Positions 7,247-14,631 of a DNA stretch of 15,600 nt are shown piece by piece. Within the stretch, counting starts at the first letter, position 1. Each line of letters begins with the position of its first letter. A program made the position numbers and the translations under genes. Source of the DNA: an uncultured Ruminococcus sp. (GTDB taxonomy: Bacteria; Bacillota; Clostridia; Oscillospirales; CAG-272); contig CADBTH010000131.1 of assembly GCA_902797495.1 (NCBI GenBank), positions 1 to 15,600 on the forward strand, given 5' to 3'. The notes beneath the pieces were generated by a model that was not told the DNA's origin, ran no database searches, and worked only from the letters and a program-made list of their open reading frames with translations.

Positions 7247-7970
7247 GATCAACGAATCGTATCCGCTCCCTCAGGAGGAGCTTGAGAAAAAGATCGGGTA
7301 CGTATACGAAAATAAAGAGACGCTGAAGTGCGCTCTGACCCACTCCTCGTATTCGAACGAGCTGAAGGCGAAGGGCGTGAAGATCGAGTGCAACGAACGG
7401 CTCGAGTTCCTCGGGGACTCCGTTCTGTCGACGGCGGTCAGCGAGTATCTTTACTCGGAGTATTCCGAGAATCAGGAGGGAGACCTCACGAAGATACGCG
7501 CGGCGGTCGTCTGCGAGAAGGCGCTCGCGAAGTATTCGGCGAAGATTTCCCTCGGAGACTATATGTATCTCGGACACGGAGAAGCGATGAACAACGGCCG
7601 TCACAGAGCGTCCATCACCGCCGACGCGTTCGAGGCGCTCCTCGCTTCGATGTACCTCGACTCGGGTTACGACATGGGCGTTATCCGTCCGTTCGTCCTT
7701 CCTTTCATCAAGGAGGAGATCGAGTTCATCAGCAAGAACTCGACCTTCATCGATTACAAGACGATGCTCCAGCAGATCGTGCAGCAGTCCGAGGGAGAAC
7801 GCCTCGAGTACGTTCTGACGGGAGAAGAGGGCCCCGACCACAACAAGACGTTCACGGTCGAAGCGAGACTCAACGGCGACGTGATCGGAAGCGGCACGGC
7901 GCACTCCAAGCGCGAAGCGGAGCAGGCGGCGGCGAAGGTCGCGCTCGTCCTCTTCGGAGAAAAATTCTGA
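7239..7970 (+). CDS. rnc: Ribonuclease III
   Basis: This double-strand-specific endoribonuclease matures rRNA precursors and cuts structured mRNAs, acting as a dimer. The 243-residue product has the signature NERLEFLGDS at residues 52-61. E53 and D60, with D129 and E132 in TADAFEALL, match the four metal-binding acidic residues of the Escherichia coli enzyme. The C-terminal double-strand RNA-binding domain runs from about residue 167 (DYKTMLQQIVQQ) through SGTAHSKREAEQAAAKVAL. The length is normal. The start ATG 7239 has AGAGG at 7228-7232 and overlaps the end of plsX by 8 bp (ATGAGTAA), so translation is probably coupled. Two hairpins follow directly after the stop and could be substrates of the enzyme itself. 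Confidence 0.98.
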   Translation: MSKINESYPLPQEELEKKIGYVYENKETLKCALTHSSYSNELKAKGVKIECNERLEFLGDSVLSTAVSEYLYSEYSENQEGDLTKIRAAVVCEKALAKYSAKISLGDYMYLGHGEAMNNGRHRASITADAFEALLASMYLDSGYDMGVIRPFVLPFIKEEIEFISKNSTFIDYKTMLQQIVQQSEGERLEYVLTGEEGPDHNKTFTVEARLNGDVIGSGTAHSKREAEQAAAKVALVLFGEKF

Positions 7971-7975
7971 TACTA

Positions 7976-7999
7976 AGAGCCGATAGTCATATCGGCTCT
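7976..7999 (+). promoter_or_regulatory. Perfect hairpin right after rnc
   Basis: A 10-bp perfect inverted repeat, AGAGCCGATA (7976-7985) and TATCGGCTCT (7990-7999), closes a 4-base GTCA loop, starting 5 bp after the rnc stop. The following bases are GAAGTTTTAC, so the T-run is short and offset by four bases. It may be a weak terminator or attenuator, a 3'-end stabiliser, or an RNase III/processing site; the sequence cannot separate these. Confidence 0.7.
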
Positions 8000-8010
8000 G
8001 AAGTTTTACA

Positions 8011-8049
8011 GGGGTCCTCAGGGCGAACAATGAGAGCCTTGGGGTTCCC
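8011..8049 (+). promoter_or_regulatory. Second hairpin, leader of the radical SAM gene
   Basis: GGGG (8011-8014) pairs with TCCC (8046-8049). After a T-T mismatch, CCTCAGGGC (8016-8024) pairs with GCCTTGGGG (8036-8044), leaving an 11-base loop GAACAATGAGA. This gives about 13 pairs including three G-U. It ends six bases before the ribosome site AGGTGA (8055-8060) of the next gene, which stays unpaired. I do not recognise a known riboswitch or protein-binding leader. With the hairpin at 7976-7999 it fills most of the 93-bp gap between rnc and the next gene. Confidence 0.5.
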
Positions 8050-8063
8050 GTTTCAGGTGAACT

Positions 8064-9086
8064 ATGAGACACGTAAACATACCGATCTTCATACCGCATC
8101 TCGGCTGCCCGAATCAGTGCGTCTTCTGCAATCAGAGAAGCATATCCGGCACACTTTTCTTCGACGCGGAAAAGCTTCCGTCGATCATAGAGGAAGCTCT
8201 GTCTACGGCTGAAGACGCGGAGTGTGAGATAGCTTTTTTCGGCGGCTCTTTTACAGGCATCGACCGCACTCTTATGATAAGCCTTCTCGACGTCGCGCAG
8301 TCGTACGCGGACGCGGGCCGCGCCGTCGGCATCAGAATGTCGACGAGACCCGATTACATCGACGAAGAGATAATAGATATTTTGAAAAAGTATACGATAA
8401 CTCAAGTGGAGCTCGGTATACAGAGTATGTCAGACAGAGTTCTTGAGATCTCCAAAAGAGGTCACACGGCAGCTGACTCCCTCCGCGCGCTCGCCCTCCT
8501 GAAGGATTCCGGCTTTGAAACGGTCGGGCAGATGATGATAGGGCTGCCGGGCTCGTCGCCCGAGGACGAGATACTGACGGCAAAGCTCATCTGCGGCGCG
8601 GGATGTGCGGCTGCGAGGATCTATCCGACTGTCGTATTCAAGGACACGGAGCTCGACGAAATGTACTCTTCCGGCGCATACGCGCCTCTTTCCGTCGACG
8701 AGGCGGCGGATAGGAGCGCGGCGGCGCTCTCTTTGTTTGACGAACACGGAGTCGCCTGCCTCCGCATCGGGCTTTGCGACAGCGAAAATCTCCACTCGGC
8801 GGATACTTATTCCGCAGGTCCGTCCCACCCCGCCATGGGGGAGATCGTCGAGGGGAAGGTCTTTTTGTCGAAGATCGTCCGAGCGACGAGGAGCCTTATT
8901 TCAAAGGGCTGCGGCGCTTCCGGAAAAACGCTCGTGATCGAGTGTCCGAGGGGGTGCGTCTCCAAAGTCGTCGGAAACAAAAAGGCGAACTCGGAATTCC
9001 TGAAAAAAGAGTTTGAAATTAAAAGAATAAAAACTATTGAAAATGACGGACTTTTAGGTTATAATATAAAAGTATCGTTTATTTAG
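8064..9086 (+). CDS. Radical SAM protein, Elp3-like, without acetyltransferase domain
   Basis: This 340-residue protein has a radical SAM core. Cysteines C15, C19 and C22 in HLGCPNQCVFCNQ form the CX3CX2C site for the 4Fe-4S cluster. The glycine-rich FFGGSFTGID, RMSTRPDYID and VELGIQSMSDRVLE segments, with GFETVGQMMIGLPGSSPEDE, match the Elp3/YhcC type of radical SAM protein. The C-terminal acetyltransferase domain of true Elp3 is missing; the last about 60 residues (CVSKVVGNKKANSEFLKKE onward) form a small family-specific tail. Short Elp3-like proteins next to smc are common in Clostridia. The substrate is not known to me; tRNA modification is a guess by homology. The start ATG 8064 has AGGTGA at 8055-8060. 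The final 25 codons are strikingly AT-rich because they contain a promoter. Confidence 0.88.
   Translation: MRHVNIPIFIPHLGCPNQCVFCNQRSISGTLFFDAEKLPSIIEEALSTAEDAECEIAFFGGSFTGIDRTLMISLLDVAQSYADAGRAVGIRMSTRPDYIDEEIIDILKKYTITQVELGIQSMSDRVLEISKRGHTAADSLRALALLKDSGFETVGQMMIGLPGSSPEDEILTAKLICGAGCAAARIYPTVVFKDTELDEMYSSGAYAPLSVDEAADRSAAALSLFDEHGVACLRIGLCDSENLHSADTYSAGPSHPAMGEIVEGKVFLSKIVRATRSLISKGCGASGKTLVIECPRGCVSKVVGNKKANSEFLKKEFEIKRIKTIENDGLLGYNIKVSFI
9037..9065 (+). promoter_or_regulatory. Sigma-A promoter for smc and downstream genes
   Basis: TTGAAA (9037-9042), a spacer of exactly 17 bp and a consensus TATAAT (9060-9065) lie in the last codons of the radical SAM gene. Transcription should start near 9072, giving a leader of about 41 bases before smc, with GGAGAAG (9100-9106) as ribosome site. 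This is the closest match to the housekeeping consensus between rnc and smc. The AT-rich codons here contrast with the G+C-rich body of the same gene, which supports selection for the promoter. Confidence 0.8.
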
Positions 9087-9112
9087 TATATTATCGACCG
9101 GAGAAGTACAAT

Positions 9113-12100
9113 ATGTATTTAAAAACGCTGGAGCTGCACGGCTTCAAATCTTTCCCGGAAAAGACCGTGCTCCATTTCAACGCGGGCGCCACGGTGATCG
9201 TAGGGCCGAACGGAAGCGGCAAATCGAATATCACCGACGCCATGAGGTGGGTACTCGGCGAGCTGTCTTCGAGAAACATCCGCGGATCGAAGATGGAGGA
9301 CGTGATTTTTATCGGAGCGGACGGATTCAGACCGATGGGATTCGCAGAGGTCTCCGTTACGTTCGACGACACCGAAGAGCCTCGCCGCCTCAACAGTCCG
9401 TACGACGTAATAACAGTCACGAGAAGATACTACAGAGCGGGCGAGAGCGAGTATTTTATAAACCGCAAGCCCTGCCGCCTCAAGGATATTTACGAGCTCT
9501 TCCTCAATACCGGTATCGGCAGAGAGGGATACTCGATAATCGGTCAGGGCAAGATCGCCGAGATCATTTCAAAGAAGAGCGACGAGAGACGCGGCATCTT
9601 CGAAGAGACCGCGGGCATCTCGAAGTTCAGATACAAGAAGCAGGAATCTCAGAAGAAGCTCGCCGAGACCGAAGCGAACATGGTCAGGATTACCGATATC
9701 TTTTCGGAGATCGAGTCCCGCATCGGGCCTCTTGAGAAAGAATCGAAAAAGGCGAGACGTTATCTCGAGCTTTACGGAGAAAAGAAGTCCCTCGACGTCT
9801 CCATGTGGCTCTACGACATGGAAAAGCTGAGAGCCGATATCGAGAAGACCGGCGCGGACTGTAAGATGTCCGAGCACGAGCTCGAGATCGCCGACGACAC
9901 GAAGAGCCAGTTCGAGGCGCAGAGCGACAGACTTTACGACGCGTCGCGCGAGAACAAGGAACAGTCACAGAAGCTGTATGAAGATATCCAGCGCCTGACC
10001 GGAGAGCTTCACGAGACCGAGAACTCGTACAGAGTCCTCGAGAACGACTCGGCGCACTCGACCTCCCTTATCGCTTCGAAAAACGAGGAGATCGAAAGAC
10101 TCGGGATCCAGGAGAACGAAGAAAAGGAGCGTCTCACGGGGATCGAAAAAATGCTCGCGGAGGCGAACGAAAAGTTCTCCGAAAACGAAAAGCTCCTCTT
10201 CGCCCTTTACGAAGAGCGCGGAAAGCGGCAGGAGGAACGAAAGTCAAAAGAAGAAAAAATCGAAAAGCTCCTCTCAGTTCAGAAGGAGCACGAAGCGAAG
10301 ATCGCCGATCTCACCGTGCGTATCGGAGTCCTCAAGGCGAGCGTCGCCGACAGCGAACAGCGCGGCGAGACCCTCGTCGGCGAGATAAAACGCCACCGCG
10401 AGGAGCTTGCGAAAATGGAGAGCGCGGCGACGGACGCGAAGGATTCCGTATCCGTTTACGAAAAAGCGATGTCCGACGCCAGGGGCGAGATCGACGAGCT
10501 GAACGAGCGCGACAACTCCGCGAGGGCGGAAGGCGACGCCATCCGCTCCGTCATGAGCTCCATTTCTTCCGATATCGGCGCTCTCGAGGGAAGGATCGGC
10601 GCGCTGAAGAGGATGACCGAGAACTTCGACGGCTACAACAACAGCGTAAAGTACGTGATGTCGGAGGCGTCGGGCGGCAGACTCGGCGGTATCGAAGGCC
10701 CGGTGTCTCATCTTATAAGCGTCGACGAGAAATACATAATCGCCGTTGAGACCGCGCTCGGCGCAAATCTTCAGAACGTCATCGTCGCGGACGAAGCGAG
10801 CGCGAAGGGTGCGATGTACTCGCTCAAGCGCGCAAAGGCGGGCAGAGCGACGTTTTACCCGATATCCACGATCAAAGCTCCCGAGCTCTCGCGCGAGGTA
10901 AAGGACGCGTCACGTCACGCGGGCTTTGCCGGCTACGCGGATACGCTCGTCAAATACGACGAGAAATATGCTTCGATCATAAAATACCTTCTCGCAAGGA
11001 TCCCCGTGTTCGACAACATCGACAACGCGACCGAAATGGCGAGGAGCTCCGGCTGGCGAGTCAGAGCGGTAACTCTCGACGGTCAGCAGGTAAACGTCGG
11101 CGGCTCTTTCACGGGCGGCTCGGCGCGTCACGACAGCGGAGTCCTGACGAGAAAATCGCACATAGAAAAACTCAGCGCGGACAAGGCTGCGCTCGAGAGG
11201 GAGCTTGCAGAAGAGCAGGAGAAGCTGACGGCTTCCGATAAGGAACGCGAAAAGATAGCTTCCGCTATATCCGCGGCTTCTGAAAAAATAAGCATAACCG
11301 AAACGCTCATGAGAGCGGAGCGCGCGACCTACGACGAGGGAGAGGCGAAGATAGAAGTCAAACGCGCCCTTATCGAAGACCTCGAGCGCGACCGCGAAAA
11401 CGCCGCAAAGCTCGCGGAGCAGGGAGTAGGCGACGTCACGTCGCTTGAAGCGGAGCTCGAATCCGAGCAGAAAGAAGCCGACAGGATCTCTGCCGAACGC
11501 TTCGACGAGGACGTAAAGCTGTCTGAACTGCGCGACTCCATCGACGCCGATACGGAACGTCTCGGCAAGATACAGATCGCCATGACAGAAAACAGGAAGG
11601 ACTCAGAATCGGCGACCGCCTCCGCGGACGACTGCCGCGCCATGATCGACCGTATCGGACGCGACGTCGCAGACAGAAAAGCGGAGATCACGTCCCTTGA
11701 AGAGTCGATCAAAGACACGGCTCAGCGAGTGAGAGAACTTACCGCGAGGGCGGACTCCCTCAAGGACGAGCTCTCAGCGGCGGAAGCTAAGAGAAGGACG
11801 CTCGAAGAGGGCGGACTCGATTATGAGAGACGCATCAACGAGATAAGACACAAGCTCGACGAGATCAGCTCGAAGAAGGAGCTTTTGTTCGTCGCTCACA
11901 CCAAGAATCAGAGCAAATTCGAATCTCTCAGCTCCGAGGCGGAAAAGATGACGTCCCGCCTCTGGGACGAGTACGAGCTCACGGAAACGTCCGCAAAGAC
12001 GCTCGAACTCCCCGAGATCACGAAGGAATCGAGACCCGAGCTCCACAGACGGCTCGTCGAGCTGAAGGGTCAGATAAAAGCGCTCGGACACGTAAATCCG

Positions 12101-12718
12101 GACTCGATAGACGAGTATGCGGAACAGAAGGAGAGATACGACTATCTCGGCGCTCAGCTGAAGGACCTTGAAAAGTCGAAAGGCGAGCTTGAGAAGATCA
12201 TATCGTCCATCGAAGAAGAGATGAAGACGATGTTCGTCAAGACCTTCGACGAGGTAAACGAGAACTTCAAGAACGTCTTCAGAGAGCTCTTCGGCGGCGG
12301 TTCCGCGCATCTGTCGCTGACCGACCCCGACAACGTGCTGACGTCGGGCATCGAGATCAGCGCGGCGCCTCCCGGAAAAATGATAAAGAGTCTCTCGCTC
12401 CTTTCCGGCGGCGAGCAGTCGTTCGTAGCCATCGCGCTCATCTTTGCGCTCATCAAGGTCAACCCGTCCCCGTTCTGCATCTTCGACGAGATCGAGGCGG
12501 CGCTTGACGAAGTGAACGTGACGAGAGTCGCAAACTATATCAAGAGATATTCGAAGGAACTTCAGATGATCGTTATCTCCCACAGAAGGGGACTGATGGA
12601 AGTCGCCGACACGCTGTACGGCGTTACGATGCCGAGACGCGGTATCTCCAAGGTATTCGTTCTCGACGTGGACAGCGTATCCGAAAAAACTATGACGGAC
12701 GAACAGTTCGTCGAATAA
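9113..12718 (+). CDS. smc: Chromosome segregation protein SMC
   Basis: SMC forms a ring-shaped ATPase dimer with ScpA and ScpB that compacts and aligns replicated chromosome arms. The 1201-residue product has the expected layout. The N-terminal ATPase half carries Walker A GPNGSGKS (G31-S38), and TGIGREGYSIIGQGKI follows near residues 138-155. A first coiled coil runs from about 170 to 505, rich in Glu, Lys, Arg and Ala. The hinge is at about 510-675 (EGPVSHLISVDEKYI, GRATFYPI, GGSFTGGSA). A second coiled coil extends to about 1030. The C-terminal half has the ABC signature LSGGEQ (L1097) and Walker B CIFDEIEAALDE (D1125, E1126). GGAGAAG lies 6 bp before the start. ftsY follows after 16 bp. 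The scpAB genes are not in the window. Confidence 0.98.
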   Translation: MYLKTLELHGFKSFPEKTVLHFNAGATVIVGPNGSGKSNITDAMRWVLGELSSRNIRGSKMEDVIFIGADGFRPMGFAEVSVTFDDTEEPRRLNSPYDVITVTRRYYRAGESEYFINRKPCRLKDIYELFLNTGIGREGYSIIGQGKIAEIISKKSDERRGIFEETAGISKFRYKKQESQKKLAETEANMVRITDIFSEIESRIGPLEKESKKARRYLELYGEKKSLDVSMWLYDMEKLRADIEKTGADCKMSEHELEIADDTKSQFEAQSDRLYDASRENKEQSQKLYEDIQRLTGELHETENSYRVLENDSAHSTSLIASKNEEIERLGIQENEEKERLTGIEKMLAEANEKFSENEKLLFALYEERGKRQEERKSKEEKIEKLLSVQKEHEAKIADLTVRIGVLKASVADSEQRGETLVGEIKRHREELAKMESAATDAKDSVSVYEKAMSDARGEIDELNERDNSARAEGDAIRSVMSSISSDIGALEGRIGALKRMTENFDGYNNSVKYVMSEASGGRLGGIEGPVSHLISVDEKYIIAVETALGANLQNVIVADEASAKGAMYSLKRAKAGRATFYPISTIKAPELSREVKDASRHAGFAGYADTLVKYDEKYASIIKYLLARIPVFDNIDNATEMARSSGWRVRAVTLDGQQVNVGGSFTGGSARHDSGVLTRKSHIEKLSADKAALERELAEEQEKLTASDKEREKIASAISAASEKISITETLMRAERATYDEGEAKIEVKRALIEDLERDRENAAKLAEQGVGDVTSLEAELESEQKEADRISAERFDEDVKLSELRDSIDADTERLGKIQIAMTENRKDSESATASADDCRAMIDRIGRDVADRKAEITSLEESIKDTAQRVRELTARADSLKDELSAAEAKRRTLEEGGLDYERRINEIRHKLDEISSKKELLFVAHTKNQSKFESLSSEAEKMTSRLWDEYELTETSAKTLELPEITKESRPELHRRLVELKGQIKALGHVNPDSIDEYAEQKERYDYLGAQLKDLEKSKGELEKIISSIEEEMKTMFVKTFDEVNENFKNVFRELFGGGSAHLSLTDPDNVLTSGIEISAAPPGKMIKSLSLLSGGEQSFVAIALIFALIKVNPSPFCIFDEIEAALDEVNVTRVANYIKRYSKELQMIVISHRRGLMEVADTLYGVTMPRRGISKVFVLDVDSVSEKTMTDEQFVE

Positions 12719-12734
12719 CCGACAGAGGTCAGAC

Positions 12735-13640
12735 ATGGGATTTTTTGAAAGACTTAAAGCAGGATTATCGAAGACGAAGAACGCCGTGATCGGCAAGATC
12801 GACGGGCTTCTCAAAAGCTTCGTCAGAGTCGACGAGGATCTTCTCGACGAACTCGAAGAGATACTGTACTGCTCCGATATGGGAGCCGAGACCACGGAAG
12901 AGGTCATCGACAGTCTGCGCGACCGCATAAAGGACGGCAGACTCAAGGAACCCTCCGACGTGAAGGCGGCGCTCAAAGAGATACTCAGATCGAAGGTCGG
13001 CGACTACGAGCCGCTCAACCTTTCGACGACTCCCGCCGTCATACTCGTGATAGGAGTCAACGGAGTCGGCAAGACGACTACCATCGGCAAGATCTCGGCG
13101 AAGCTGAAGGCGGACGGAAAGAACGTCGTCGTCGCGGCGGCAGATACTTTCAGAGCCGCGGCGATAGATCAGCTCGAGGTCTGGACGGAAAGAGCCGGAG
13201 TCGAGCTCATAAGGCAGAACGAGGGAAGCGACCCCGCGGCGGTCGTGTTCGACGCGTGCGCCGCGGCGAGAAAGCGCGGGGCTGACGTACTGATAGTCGA
13301 CACCGCCGGACGGCTCCATAACAAGAAGAATCTGATGGACGAGCTGGCGAAGATAAACCGCGTCATAAGACGCGAGCTTCCCGACTCCGCCGTCGAGACT
13401 CTTCTCGTTCTCGACGCGACGACGGGACAGAACGCCGTCAATCAGGCGAAGGAGTTCAAGAACGCCGCCGATATCACGGGACTCGTCCTCACGAAGCTCG
13501 ACGGCACCGCCAAGGGCGGCGCCGTGTTCTCCATAAAGGGAGTGCTCGACCTTCCGGTGAAATTCATCGGAGTCGGCGAACAGATAGACGATATGCAGCC
13601 GTTCGACCCCGATATGTTCGTGAACGCGCTGATAGACTGA
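12735..13640 (+). CDS. ftsY: Signal recognition particle receptor FtsY
   Basis: FtsY is the membrane-associated GTPase that receives ribosome-SRP complexes and hands them to the Sec translocon. The 301-residue product consists of the N and G domains only. An amphipathic N-terminal helix (MGFFERLKAGLSKTKN) probably contacts lipid, and the long acidic A domain of enterobacterial FtsY is absent, as is usual in Bacillota. GTPase motifs are GVNGVGKTTT (G107, K113, T114), DTFRAAAIDQL, DTAGR (D189-G192), TKLDG (T253-D256) and the C-terminal GVGEQIDDMQPFDP. AGAGGT at 12724-12729 is a good ribosome site 5 bp before the start. It forms the classic smc-ftsY pair; the ffh gene that commonly follows is not here. 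Confidence 0.98.
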   Translation: MGFFERLKAGLSKTKNAVIGKIDGLLKSFVRVDEDLLDELEEILYCSDMGAETTEEVIDSLRDRIKDGRLKEPSDVKAALKEILRSKVGDYEPLNLSTTPAVILVIGVNGVGKTTTIGKISAKLKADGKNVVVAAADTFRAAAIDQLEVWTERAGVELIRQNEGSDPAAVVFDACAAARKRGADVLIVDTAGRLHNKKNLMDELAKINRVIRRELPDSAVETLLVLDATTGQNAVNQAKEFKNAADITGLVLTKLDGTAKGGAVFSIKGVLDLPVKFIGVGEQIDDMQPFDPDMFVNALID

Positions 13641-13650
13641 CGGAGAGAAT

Positions 13651-14328
13651 ATGTATAAACTTGTACTTGCCTCAAGAAATAAAAATAAGATACGCGAGCT
13701 TCGCGAGATGCTCGCGGAAGTCACCGACAGTATAGAGATACTATCCCTCGACGATATCGGATACGAGGGGGATATCGAGGAGGACGGCTCGAGCTACGAA
13801 GAGAACTCCGCGATCAAGTCCCTCGTTCCCGCTTCGATGGGATACGTCGGTATCGCCGACGACTCGGGACTTTCCGTCGACGTGCTCGACGGCGCGCCCG
13901 GAGTCTATTCCGCAAGGTACGCGGGAGAACACGTGACGTACACAGACAACAATGAAAAGCTCCTGAAAGTCCTCGAAAACGAGGACAACAGAGCGGCGAA
14001 GTTCGTCTGCGTCATGACGCTCGCCGTTCCCGACGGAGCGGGAGTCGATCTGCCGTGCGACGTCGTCGACGAAGAGCTCTCGCGCTTCGCCACGGAGAGG
14101 GCGGGACGGCGCGTCAAAGTCGCCGCGGTGCGCGGCGAGTGCGCCGGCACGATACTGCGCGAGCTTCGCGGAGAAGGAGGCTTCGGCTACGACCCGATGT
14201 TCTACTTCGAGCCTGCTGGAAAGACCTTCGCCGAGATGGATCACGAAGAGAAGAACGCGGTCAGCCACAGAGGCGAAGCCGTTTCAAAATTCAAGTCGCT
14301 TATCAGGACTGTTTTCGGAGGAAAATAA
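13651..14328 (+). CDS. rdgB: XTP/dITP pyrophosphatase (RdgB/HAM1 family)
   Basis: This enzyme hydrolyses deaminated purine nucleotides such as XTP, dITP and ITP to monophosphates, keeping them out of DNA and RNA. The 225-residue product has the family motifs: LASRNKNKIRELREML with S8, N10 and K13 for substrate binding; IADDSGLSVDVLDGAPGVYSARYAG with the putative general base D71; FGYDPMFYF; and EEKNAVSHRGEA. It is about 25 residues longer than most members. The extra length lies around residues 130-160 (DLPCDVVDEELSRFATERAG), just before the GECAGTI strand. The start ATG has GGAG at 13642-13645, and the gene is 10 bp behind ftsY. Its position after ftsY and one base before yhbY suggests co-transcription with smc-ftsY. 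Confidence 0.96.
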   Translation: MYKLVLASRNKNKIRELREMLAEVTDSIEILSLDDIGYEGDIEEDGSSYEENSAIKSLVPASMGYVGIADDSGLSVDVLDGAPGVYSARYAGEHVTYTDNNEKLLKVLENEDNRAAKFVCVMTLAVPDGAGVDLPCDVVDEELSRFATERAGRRVKVAAVRGECAGTILRELRGEGGFGYDPMFYFEPAGKTFAEMDHEEKNAVSHRGEAVSKFKSLIRTVFGGK

Positions 14329-14329
14329 G

Positions 14330-14620
14330 ATGCTCACGAGCAAGCAGAGAGCGTACCTTCGCTCAATTTCGAACGGACTCGATACGATCTTTCAGATCGG
14401 AAAAGGCGGCGTGACGGATGAGATCTGCCGTCAGATAGACGCGGCTCTCGAGGCGAGAGAGCTCATCAAAGCGCGCGCCCTGCCCAATTCCGATTACACC
14501 GCGAAGGAAGCCGCGAACGAGATCGCTGACGCGATAGGCGCGGACGTCGTGTCAGTCGTCGGATCGAAGTTCGTGCTCTATAAAGAGTCGAAAGAGAATA
14601 AGAAGATCGAACTGATTTGA
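14330..14620 (+). CDS. yhbY: Ribosome assembly RNA-binding protein YhbY (CRM domain)
   Basis: This small protein of 96 residues is made of a single CRS1-YhbY (CRM) RNA-binding domain. Family members associate with pre-50S particles. Visible features are the N-terminal MLTSKQRAYLRSISN, the IGKGGVTDEI loop that forms the GxxG-like RNA contact, the ARELIKARAL strand and the end VVSVVGSKFVLYKES. The length is typical. A strong GGAGG at 14317-14321, inside the end of rdgB, lies 8 bp before the start, and the gap from the rdgB stop is one base. yqeK follows almost directly. In many Bacillota nadD lies between yhbY and yqeK; here there is no room for it. Confidence 0.95.
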   Translation: MLTSKQRAYLRSISNGLDTIFQIGKGGVTDEICRQIDAALEARELIKARALPNSDYTAKEAANEIADAIGADVVSVVGSKFVLYKESKENKKIELI

Positions 14621-14631
14621 ACGAACGGAAT

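Noticed and set aside
8011..8049. The rnc downstream hairpin as a known riboswitch (preQ1, ZTP, guanidine, fluoride)
   Set aside because: None of the conserved cores I know for these classes can be read here; only a simple hairpin is supported.
7971..8063. A small gene or tRNA in the gap after rnc
   Set aside because: The only short frame with an ATG (8030) runs out of frame into the radical SAM gene without motifs, and no cloverleaf or CCA end is present.
7218..8405. Long minus-strand open frame (395 codons) opposite rnc and the radical SAM gene
   Set aside because: It mirrors the codon periodicity of well-supported + strand genes, runs through both hairpins, is Arg/Leu/Val-rich and resembles no family. 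It is a typical G+C-rich antisense shadow.
11774..12976. Minus-strand open frame of 400 codons opposite smc and ftsY
   Set aside because: It is opposite conserved SMC ATPase and FtsY sequence, has no ribosome site or recognisable motif, and spans a gene boundary on the other strand.
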